From Bacteroidota bacterium (GTDB lineage: Bacteria; Bacteroidota; Ignavibacteria; UBA10030), in the NCBI GenBank assembly GCA_003453835.1, contig DMMN01000303.1:8107-14186 (forward strand): a stretch of DNA of 6,080 nt, written 5' to 3'. Made by a program: the position numbers and the translations under genes. Shown piece after piece: positions 1-6,080 of the stretch; position 1 is the stretch's first letter; each line of letters opens with the position of its first letter. The notes under the pieces are model-generated. The model searched no databases. It was not told the origin of the DNA and was given only the letters and a program-made list of their open reading frames with translations.

Positions 1-895
1 CATCACGAAGTACATTCTTCAACAAGAAACTATTGGCGTGTCCCGGAATCCCGTTCACTTCCGAGGAATTGACCATGACGGACGGCGCACCCGCCTCAAG
101 CCCTGCCTGGAAAGGCGGAAGAAAGTACTCCCGAAGAGTCATCTCGGGAATGAGCGCTTGCGTTCGATCCTTCCCCGTGAGCGGAGTGCTATATCCCACG
201 TAGTGTTTAAGACATGCGGCGACTTTGTCACGACCGGCAATGTTGTCGCCCTGGAGACCAACGACATATTCCCTTGCCATGACGGAGGCCAGATAGACAT
301 CCTCACCGAACGTCTCAAAGAGGCGAGGCCATGCCGGGTGCCGGCCGATATCGAGAACGGGGCTGAAGTTCCACGGAATCCCCGAGGCGCGCATCTCGCG
401 GGCGGTGATTTCGCCTTCTCGTCGAACAAGTTCGCGATTCCACGTCGCCGCCATGGCGATGTGTTGAGGAAAGATGGTTGCTCCAAGGGTGTAATTCACC
501 CCATGCACGGCGTCGATCCCGTAGAGGACGGGAATGCCGAGCCTTGTCTTCTTCGTCGCGACGTCTTGAATCTTCGTAATGATTTCGTGCCAGTGTTCGA
601 GACTATACGCCGAGTTTGCAACGTTCAAGATCGAACCGACATGATACTTCAAGAGCGCTTCCTCAAGCTTGGCCGGATCGATCTCGTGAGGTTCCGCCCG
701 CCCTCCCTCACCCCGCGAAACGACTTCGATGGAAACCTGAGTCATCTGCCCAATCTTCTCTTCAAGGGTCATTTTGTTGAGAAGGTCTCGGACGCGGCGG
801 CTCTCCGTGGACGGATGTGTGCCACTTGCCAAAAGGATTCCCGCAAGAACCATGGTGAGCCACGGGAGAGCTAGAAACCTGGTCACTTTTCTCAT
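1..895 (-). CDS. Glycoside hydrolase family 3 beta-glucosidase, N-terminal part (runs off the left edge)
   Basis: This reading frame was found by translating the minus strand. It has no stop before the window edge and gives 298 residues. GH3 enzymes remove glucose from the non-reducing end of beta-glucan oligosaccharides. The protein starts MRKVTRFLALPWL and continues through a hydrophobic stretch to about residue 25, which looks like a Sec signal peptide with no lipobox Cys. GH3 barrel landmarks follow: MTLEEKIGQMTQ (42-53), GIDAVHG (126-132), GATIFPQ (138-144), WPRLFETFGEDVYL (189-202) and KHYVGYSTPLTGKDR (230-244). The nucleophile Asp (usually in an SDW motif) is expected a few residues beyond the last visible codon. 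The second domain and any sorting tail are also missing. The start at 895 gives a good signal peptide and lies 68 bp after the GH16 stop, with only a weak purine-rich ribosome site (GAAGAACAGG). The frame stays open upstream, so the start is probable rather than proven. Its substrate would be the oligosaccharides made by the two upstream enzymes. The family call is firm; cellobiose versus laminari-oligosaccharide preference is not visible. Confidence 0.93.
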   Translation of the reverse strand, partial: MRKVTRFLALPWLTMVLAGILLASGTHPSTESRRVRDLLNKMTLEEKIGQMTQVSIEVVSRGEGGRAEPHEIDPAKLEEALLKYHVGSILNVANSAYSLEHWHEIITKIQDVATKKTRLGIPVLYGIDAVHGVNYTLGATIFPQHIAMAATWNRELVRREGEITAREMRASGIPWNFSPVLDIGRHPAWPRLFETFGEDVYLASVMAREYVVGLQGDNIAGRDKVAACLKHYVGYSTPLTGKDRTQALIPEMTLREYFLPPFQAGLEAGAPSVMVNSSEVNGIPGHANSFLLKNVLRD

Positions 896-963
896 TGCCT
901 GTTCTTCGATTGATGAGTCTGCAATTACCGGATTCTCATTTCGTACTTCGAACGCGTACCATG

Positions 964-2799
964 TTACCGTAGCACAACAATCTTCCGCCGATCCCGGTGA
1001 GAGGTGCTCGCGAGAGTACAGTAATAGACCCCGGAGCTGAGACTCGCGCCATTCTCATCGGATGCACGCCAGTAGAATCGATGATCACCGGCAGACCGGA
1101 TTCCGAGGTCGATCGCCGCAACACTCCGGCCCAGCACGTCGTGAACCGAGAAGCGGATCGCCTGACTCGCGTGAAGCGTAAACGACATGATGGTTCCCTC
1201 GTTGAAGGGATTTGGATAATTCTGATGAAATCGAAATTGGTCGGGGGCTTCTAACGATTCCCCTTCCAGGCCCGTGAGTTCCTGCTCGATCGTCAATCCG
1301 TTCAGGATCGGTTGGTCGGAGGTTGCTCCAAAGTGGATGTCGAGGATTCCATCATTGACCTGGATACCTGTTATCGTATGCTGAAGCGCCTTGTTCTTTC
1401 CGGCTTGCTGATACACATCGAGAGCCGTCAGAACTTGCCGGCCCTCCAAACTGACATCGAATACCCGCGCGGCACTAACGTTCCAGTAATTCTCTGCCAT
1501 CATGAGCGTGACCCGATAACTTCCCCTCGGCACACGAATCTTGTAGTAGACGAGCCCCCATCGTTCGCTGCGATAGATCTCCGGTTCAGTTGTGCCGGCG
1601 ATGTCAAGGCTTGACGGGTAGAGCTTTGTGCTTCCGTCGAGGTACCCGTACTCAACCTTCTCATTCCAGGCCTTGTCCGCCAGATAACCGCCCGATGCCG
1701 ACCCACCGACATTGATACGGATGGGAAACTGCAGCCGAACAGAACGATTGAGCATCTTTGCATGAGCGCTGCTCCGATTCGGCGGGACCGCCCGGTCATT
1801 GACTCCAAGAACAATCAAGTTGTACGAGGTTGCCGTGTCGAGGCCCGACACTTCGAACTCAACAGTTTTTCCGTCGGCAAGGAGCTTTGCCGCGCGCAAA
1901 GTTATCGTCGGGGTGACGACATAACTCGAGAATGATTCGGCACTCGTCTGATCCAACTCTTCACTGAAAGCGGCAACGATTCGACTCTCCTCCTGACGCC
2001 CCCACAGGAGAGACGGAGGATTCTTATCGACATAGCCGAGGTTGAATTGGTCCGTCAGGCACAAGATCATCTGTCCATCTTTGAAGTAGGCGTTTTCGGC
2101 GACAAAATCACACCCGTTCCCCGTCCACGTGTGCGTCCCTTTGTCCCACCGTGACGCGTCGTACGAGTTGAAGTCGTCCCTCCAGAAAGGAGTGAAATTG
2201 TTCCCTGTTCCGGTACTCCCTGTTCCCGGAGTGTACGATGAGTAACTTACCCAGTCATAGTAGGCGAAGGCGGGAAGAACCTTTTCGTTCCACTCTCCCA
2301 CCCATCCCGGCGCCTCTGGATTCCAGATGTTCATCATGATCTTCTGGGACTTGTTCATCGTCTGAATGTGCGAGCCGGTTTGGCGGCAGACCTCCATACC
2401 ATCGATGAACCAGGCGACGTAGCCCGGCGTCCATTCAAAGGCGTAGGTATGGAACGCCATATGCGGGCTTGATTGCATCTGCCGACGGGAGACGTGATTG
2501 ACTTGTCCTGGTGTGATCGTGTTGAACTGAACATCATCGGTGTATCGTCCCAATATCTCGATATCGATTTCGTTCCAGTTACTTTGCGTATCACCGTCGT
2601 GGTAGGTGAAGAACGAACAAAGCACGCCCTCGCGCTGTACGGATTTCAGTCGTACCTCGAACCGACCGTATAAGTAGGAGGCACGCGTTCGCAACTCTGC
2701 TCCCTTGTAAGGTTTCACTCCGGCGAGCATACCTTGAAAGGCTACAACGCACGCGAGACACAAGTTCACTATCGCTCTTCGAACAAAGACCCCACTCAT
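964..2799 (-). CDS. Circularly permuted GH16 lichenase (1,3-1,4-beta-glucanase) with Ig-like, malectin-like and T9SS sorting domains
   Basis: A 611-residue secreted enzyme predicted to hydrolyse mixed-linkage beta-glucan (lichenan). Residues 1 to about 27 are a signal peptide (RR, then a hydrophobic core). Residues about 32-188 hold the catalytic half of a GH16 fold, with the active-site strand NEIDIEILG: E77 as nucleophile, D79 as helper and E81 as acid/base. The unbroken EIDIE pattern is that of lichenases; laminarinases usually have an extra residue, as in EIDIME. A linker (about 190-203, TPGTGSTGTGNN) leads to FWRDDFNSYDASRWDKG and FKDGQMILCLT (205-249), strands that open the domain in Bacillus lichenases. 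The domain is therefore permuted as in the Fibrobacter succinogenes enzyme. Residues about 272-338 resemble an SbsA-type Ig domain and about 356-506 a malectin-like carbohydrate-binding domain (INVGG start). Residues about 524-611 are a T9SS type A tail (QNYPNPFN to KIVVLR). I chose ATG 2799, not an in-frame ATG at 2889, because it exposes the signal peptide and overlaps the GH9 stop as ATGA. Confidence 0.93.
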   Translation of the reverse strand: MSGVFVRRAIVNLCLACVVAFQGMLAGVKPYKGAELRTRASYLYGRFEVRLKSVQREGVLCSFFTYHDGDTQSNWNEIDIEILGRYTDDVQFNTITPGQVNHVSRRQMQSSPHMAFHTYAFEWTPGYVAWFIDGMEVCRQTGSHIQTMNKSQKIMMNIWNPEAPGWVGEWNEKVLPAFAYYDWVSYSSYTPGTGSTGTGNNFTPFWRDDFNSYDASRWDKGTHTWTGNGCDFVAENAYFKDGQMILCLTDQFNLGYVDKNPPSLLWGRQEESRIVAAFSEELDQTSAESFSSYVVTPTITLRAAKLLADGKTVEFEVSGLDTATSYNLIVLGVNDRAVPPNRSSAHAKMLNRSVRLQFPIRINVGGSASGGYLADKAWNEKVEYGYLDGSTKLYPSSLDIAGTTEPEIYRSERWGLVYYKIRVPRGSYRVTLMMAENYWNVSAARVFDVSLEGRQVLTALDVYQQAGKNKALQHTITGIQVNDGILDIHFGATSDQPILNGLTIEQELTGLEGESLEAPDQFRFHQNYPNPFNEGTIMSFTLHASQAIRFSVHDVLGRSVAAIDLGIRSAGDHRFYWRASDENGASLSSGVYYCTLASTSHRDRRKIVVLR

Positions 2800-4805
2800 T
2801 TCAATACGACCATCCTTTTCGTCTCGCGCGAGTGCGCCGTGGTCAGTGTGTAGTAGTAGATGCCGCTGGAAATCTGCCGGGCTTCCCACGGAGCGTCATA
2901 GCGCCCTGGACCCATCATCGCGCTCACCAACGTTCCGATCTCCCTGCCAAGTGAATCGAATACCTTTAACGACACGAAGCCTGCGCGCATCAGGCTGAAG
3001 CTGATCCTCGTTGAAGAGTTGAAGGGATTCGGATAGTTTTGATCCAACTCAGAGCCCTCAGGAGACGTGTCTTCGTTCTTGCCCACATTGGTCGCGCCGC
3101 CAAAGGAGCTGAAGAATCCTGAAACGAAGACGAAAGGAGCATTCCAATTGATGGCGATTTCGTTTGAGGCGTAACTCCCTACCTGATCGACATAGCATAG
3201 GGCAGGAGGCGTTGAAGATGTGAAGAGCGCTTTCAGGATGTCGTCGTTGAGGTACTGGTTCGCCCCGCCCGCCAAGAGACCGGGGACCGGGGCATCGATG
3301 CCGTCTGAGGCCGAGGGGCGATGATGCGGAAACTTCGTCGATGCCTCCCCTACTCCAGTCAAGAACGACAACTTGTGGGGATTCACTCCGAGCATGTAAT
3401 GGAGTTGGTCCAGAGCGGCGTCGCGAAACGCGAGATCGTTCTCCTTCCAGGACGCAATCAACAGGAGAACCGCGCTGTTGAGCGCTCCTGAGTTGCTCCC
3501 CCAATTGAACTCCCCGGGGCTCAACACAACCTGGAAGCCGCTTGCGTTACGCTTCGAAACGAGATTCTGGCAGAAGGTTCTCAGCGACGATCGCAACTGA
3601 TTCTGAAGAGCTGTTTCGATATCTTGCCGAGCACCGGTCAAGTAGGTGAGATGTGCCATCGCAGTGACATTCTGCCACGACATTGCCGTCGTGAAAAGTC
3701 CACGGCTCGTATAATACAACGCGTAATAGTTATTGAATTGCGTCATCCCCGTCGTCAGGAAGAGCTCGGCCGCCGCCCAGAGCCGTTCGTCGCGATCTTG
3801 TGTGTCGCCGTACTCTCCCGTACCGGTTCCGGAGGGATTCCTGAATCCGCCGGCGGGCATGATCGTAGGATTTGATTCGAGGAACGACCATGCACGTTGC
3901 GCTCTGGCGAGGCACGTATCGGCAAAATCTCGATCGAATGGACGGTAGATGCGCGCTGCCCTCGCCATGACCGCGGCTACATTCCCCGTCGCCGTCGATG
4001 ATACGGCATAAACGTACCGTACGCCGCTATCATCTTGGGGCATTACGAAACCTTCAAACTGTTGTCGTGTGAGCTTGAAGTAGACGCCGCCGTTCGCCGC
4101 CTGCATCTTTAGAAGCCATTCGAGCTCAAAGCGAACTTCGTCGAGAAGATCGGGCACGCCGTTGCCGCTTTCGGGGATGCCGATGTCGTCATGGGAGAAT
4201 CGTTGAGGGAAGAGCTCGTACGCCATCAGGAGCGTTCCGACCGTAACACCCGCGTTCACGACATATTTTCCGTAGTCGCCGGCATCGTGCCAACCACCAG
4301 CAGCAGCTTGATATCCCGATGAATTCGTCGAAGTGTGAAGGAAGCCATCACTGAGATGGCATTTCGCGTGCTGATACGCTCCAGCGTCCATTGGAGTCAG
4401 TTCTATGCCGCATCGTTGATAATAGAATGCCTTCAGGCTTGCACGATAGGCCTGTTGAAAGACTGTATCTGACACAATGAACGCGAACGACGTATCGCGA
4501 CCACTCGTGAGCACGCGATATTTCCCTGCTTGTCTGAGAGACGTGAAATCGCCTTTAAAGAGAGTCATCCCAGAAGCCGGATCGCTCGATTTCCACGGGG
4601 AGATCCTTCCGGCGAAGCGAATTGCGTTCGACGCTACGTCAACGACAAAAAAGCTGTCGGCCGCTTGCGTCGAAAAGAACACCTTCGGCGCGTTAGGAAG
4701 GTAGCCGAGTTGATCGACGAACACCTTTCCGACTGCCGCGGCAGCAATCCCCCACGGAAGCGACGCTATCAGGACGATCCACGTGATTACGGAAAGGTGG
4801 TTCAT
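2796..4805 (-). CDS. Glycoside hydrolase family 9 endoglucanase (cellulase) with N-terminal Ig domain and T9SS sorting tail
   Basis: A 669-residue secreted inverting beta-1,4-glucanase, most likely an endo-acting cellulase. A signal peptide covers residues 1 to about 24 (hydrophobic, ending AAAA). Residues about 26-112 form the CelD-type N-terminal Ig-like domain (VDQLGYLPNAPK start). The alpha/alpha-barrel catalytic domain spans about 115-568. Its GH9 motifs are intact: GGWHDAGDYGKY (170-181) with D174 and the probable base D177; GVPDLLDEVRFELEWLLKMQ (216-235); HHRPS (494-498); and YASNEIAINWNAPF (545-558) with the probable acid E549. A short linker precedes the T9SS type A tail (about 587-669), which opens QNYPNPFN and ends KRMVVLK. 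The Ig plus barrel layout matches GH9 enzymes of the CelD type, and I see no separate cellulose-binding module. The start has a 228-bp upstream gap and only a weak ribosome site (GAAAGAACGATAG). The TGA stop overlaps the GH16 ATG, so the two genes are very likely co-transcribed. Cellulose versus mixed-linkage glucan or xyloglucan cannot be decided from motifs alone. Confidence 0.95.
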   Translation of the reverse strand: MNHLSVITWIVLIASLPWGIAAAAVGKVFVDQLGYLPNAPKVFFSTQAADSFFVVDVASNAIRFAGRISPWKSSDPASGMTLFKGDFTSLRQAGKYRVLTSGRDTSFAFIVSDTVFQQAYRASLKAFYYQRCGIELTPMDAGAYQHAKCHLSDGFLHTSTNSSGYQAAAGGWHDAGDYGKYVVNAGVTVGTLLMAYELFPQRFSHDDIGIPESGNGVPDLLDEVRFELEWLLKMQAANGGVYFKLTRQQFEGFVMPQDDSGVRYVYAVSSTATGNVAAVMARAARIYRPFDRDFADTCLARAQRAWSFLESNPTIMPAGGFRNPSGTGTGEYGDTQDRDERLWAAAELFLTTGMTQFNNYYALYYTSRGLFTTAMSWQNVTAMAHLTYLTGARQDIETALQNQLRSSLRTFCQNLVSKRNASGFQVVLSPGEFNWGSNSGALNSAVLLLIASWKENDLAFRDAALDQLHYMLGVNPHKLSFLTGVGEASTKFPHHRPSASDGIDAPVPGLLAGGANQYLNDDILKALFTSSTPPALCYVDQVGSYASNEIAINWNAPFVFVSGFFSSFGGATNVGKNEDTSPEGSELDQNYPNPFNSSTRISFSLMRAGFVSLKVFDSLGREIGTLVSAMMGPGRYDAPWEARQISSGIYYYTLTTAHSRETKRMVVLK

Positions 4806-5033
4806 TCTATCGTTCTTTCAGCCGGGATAACTCCGGAGGCATTTCAGCGGGATGGCTGCCGTACGGCTTTGATCTTGCGGAATTCCTGAGAGTATTCAGT
4901 GAGCATCGGTATTCGTGCGGACAGGAAGATTGCTGCAGTCTCTCCGAATGGATCACATCTGAACGGAAACAGGAACGTCATTCCCCCAAGAAGTCTGCTC
5001 CATTTTTTGATAGCCGCCACTCTTCCTTACAAC
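4806..5033. other. 228-bp intergenic leader between the PorV-like gene and the GH9 gene
   Basis: This is the only sizeable non-coding gap in the window. I see no convincing stem-loop with a T-run after the PorV-like stop on the minus strand, and no RNA gene. Neither a clear sigma-70 promoter nor a Bacteroidetes-type promoter (TTG and TAnnTTTG) could be placed with confidence. Small structures are present: a perfect 10-bp palindrome GCCGTACGGC at 4858-4867, and two very short minus-strand frames (4906-4844 and 4842-4807) directly before the GH9 start. An internal promoter for the three hydrolases would most naturally sit here, but that is inferred from the spacing alone. Confidence 0.5.
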
Positions 5034-6068
5034 TCAGAAGTGAATGCTCAATGCAACCTTCTGAACACTCTTCAGACGTCCGAAATCGGAGAAGGCATAG
5101 TCTGCCTGGATGCCGATGTTCCCGATAAGAAGCTGCTTCACGCCGAAGCCGACGGTAAATGATTCCTCGGAATTCTGAAGGAAGAGCGCCTTGTACCCTC
5201 CGCGAACTGCAATCAAATCGTCAAACGTATACTCGCCGCCGATGTTGAGACTCTCGTAGTTGTCGCTAGGATGTGCGGCGTCGATTGCAAGAACGACCTT
5301 ATGCTGATCGCCGATGGCGGGCCTGTATGCCAATCCGACTCTGAAGTTCAGCGGCAATGCCCACTCATCCGTTTCGAGATGGGCAGGAATGCGTTCGTTG
5401 TTTCCACTGCTTTCCGTGTCAAGGTCGTAGAGCACTAACGTAGAGTTGCCGAGCAGCCGCATTTTCGAGCCGAAGTTGGAGATCGACATTGCGAGGGTGA
5501 TTCCCGGGAAGGGAGTTCGGTACTGAACGCCGAGATCGACAGCGAACGCGTCCGCATTCATCTTCCAGATCGTTTGCGAGACGTACTTCGGATTGAATCC
5601 GATCGAGAAATTATCGGTCAACTGGAGGGCGTATCCAACGCTTACTGCCACGTCGGAGGCGGTGAACGTTTCTCCGGTCCCAGCCGGCTCGTCGATCGTC
5701 GTGACGTTCATTTCTCCCAGCGCTGAAGACGTGAAACTCAAACCGATGGTTCCCCAATCACCCAAACCGTACGTGCCGGCAACAAAGTTGTATTTCGTCC
5801 CGGCAATCCACTGGGTGTGATCGAACATCACTCCGGCCCCGGAGAGGCCGGCAAGTCCCGCGGGATTCCAGTAGATCGCGCTTGGATCATCAGCAACGGC
5901 AACGAAGGCGCTCCCCATCGCGGACGCACGCGCTCCCTGGCCGATGGAAAGAAACGACGCAGCCGAGGTTCCCTTTTTCGACACATCCGACACAAAATTC
6001 TGAGGCCACGCCGTGGCCGCCCAGAAGCACAACAAGATCAAGTAAGAGCCGGCAGTTCTCATCTTCAT
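5034..6068 (-). CDS. PorV/PorQ-family outer-membrane beta-barrel protein (T9SS-associated family)
   Basis: A 344-residue predicted outer-membrane barrel. It starts with a signal peptide (MKMRTAGSYLILLCFWAATA, cleavage near residue 22). The family hallmark follows at about 39-75: FLSIGQGARASAMG, then DPSAIYWNPAGLAGL. The rest is alternating beta-strand sequence with many aromatic and Gly residues (for example GTIGLSFTSSALG, FSIGFNPKYVSQTIW, LPLNFRVGLAYRP), ending KVALSIHF with the terminal Phe typical of outer-membrane barrels. In Porphyromonas, PorV is the T9SS protein that carries cargo to the PorU sortase. Many FCB genomes hold several paralogues whose roles are less clear, so I give no gene symbol. 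Two T9SS-tailed hydrolases lie downstream on the same strand after a 228-bp gap, which suggests a role in their export or surface attachment; this is inference. The ATG at 6068 has only 12 bases upstream in the window (CAGTGGATCGTT), which show no ribosome site. A second in-frame ATG two codons in is an alternative start. Confidence 0.88.
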   Translation of the reverse strand: MKMRTAGSYLILLCFWAATAWPQNFVSDVSKKGTSAASFLSIGQGARASAMGSAFVAVADDPSAIYWNPAGLAGLSGAGVMFDHTQWIAGTKYNFVAGTYGLGDWGTIGLSFTSSALGEMNVTTIDEPAGTGETFTASDVAVSVGYALQLTDNFSIGFNPKYVSQTIWKMNADAFAVDLGVQYRTPFPGITLAMSISNFGSKMRLLGNSTLVLYDLDTESSGNNERIPAHLETDEWALPLNFRVGLAYRPAIGDQHKVVLAIDAAHPSDNYESLNIGGEYTFDDLIAVRGGYKALFLQNSEESFTVGFGVKQLLIGNIGIQADYAFSDFGRLKSVQKVALSIHF

Positions 6069-6080
6069 AACGATCCACTG

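Noticed and set aside
38..874. Long plus-strand frame of 278 codons
   Set aside because: It lies antisense to the GH3 gene, its product is rich in Arg and Pro with no recognisable domain, and the minus strand shows several conserved GH3 motifs in one frame.
1201..1226. 26-bp near repeat of 3018-3043 (3 mismatches)
   Set aside because: Both copies encode the QNYPNPFN region of the two T9SS tails, so shared protein sequence explains it; no mobile element or recombination site is implied.
2797..2889. Longer GH16 start at 2889, adding 30 residues
   Set aside because: The extension reads through the GH9 sorting tail in another frame and would bury the signal peptide. The ATG at 2799 gives a clean signal peptide and an ATGA overlap.
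4858..4867. Perfect palindrome GCCGTACGGC upstream of GH9 as a possible operator
   Set aside because: A 10-bp palindrome has a fair chance of arising in a gap of this size, and no second copy or known operator consensus is present.
4530..4889. Plus-strand frame of 119 codons across the GH9 start and leader
   Set aside because: It is mostly antisense to the GH9 signal peptide and Ig domain, is Arg-rich and has no recognisable motif.
4892..4917. GTATTC direct repeat with a 17-bp period
   Set aside because: Only six matching bases in two copies; too little to call a binding-site array.
4990..5036. Rho-independent terminator after the PorV-like gene
   Set aside because: The run of six T at 5003-5008 is on the plus strand, so the minus-strand transcript has A there, and no GC-rich hairpin precedes a T-run in the reading direction.
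1..6080. CRISPR arrays, tRNA or rRNA genes, insertion sequences
   Set aside because: No regular repeats, no cloverleaf or rRNA-like segments, no transposase motifs, and the window is almost fully occupied by four genes.

Overview
This window looks like a chromosomal piece of a bacterium from the Bacteroidota/Chlorobiota-Ignavibacteriota (FCB) group. The evidence is a PorV/PorQ-family outer-membrane protein beside two secreted enzymes that both end in a type IX secretion system (T9SS) type A tail opening with QNYPNPFN and closing in a basic/hydrophobic strand (VVLK or VVLR). That spelling of the tail is common in Ignavibacteria-like lineages. The moderate GC content (a little over half by eye) does not settle the genus. 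One enzyme resembles a Fibrobacter lichenase, so Fibrobacterota or an uncultured relative cannot be excluded.

All four genes lie on the minus strand and read from right to left. The order is a PorV/PorQ-like outer-membrane barrel (6068-5034), a 228-bp gap, a GH9 endoglucanase (4805-2796), a GH16 lichenase (2799-964, sharing ATGA with the GH9 stop), a 68-bp gap, and a GH3 beta-glucosidase (895 to beyond position 1, cut by the window edge). The GH3 gene has no stop inside the window, so it is easily missed. A 278-codon plus-strand ORF covering the same bases is only its shadow.

Together the genes form a beta-glucan (cellulose and mixed-linkage glucan) degradation cluster. GH9 and GH16 would be exported through the outer membrane by T9SS to cut polymer at the cell surface or outside. 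GH3 would release glucose from the oligosaccharides. The PorV-like barrel may help export or anchor the T9SS cargo. No SusC/SusD pair, regulator or transporter is visible.

The most notable observation is that the GH16 domain is naturally circularly permuted. The catalytic half, with EIDIE, comes first. The strands that form the N-terminus of ordinary Bacillus-type lichenases come afterwards, behind a Gly/Thr/Ser-rich linker. This is the arrangement known from the Fibrobacter succinogenes lichenase. Here it is joined to an Ig-like domain, a malectin-like domain and a T9SS tail.
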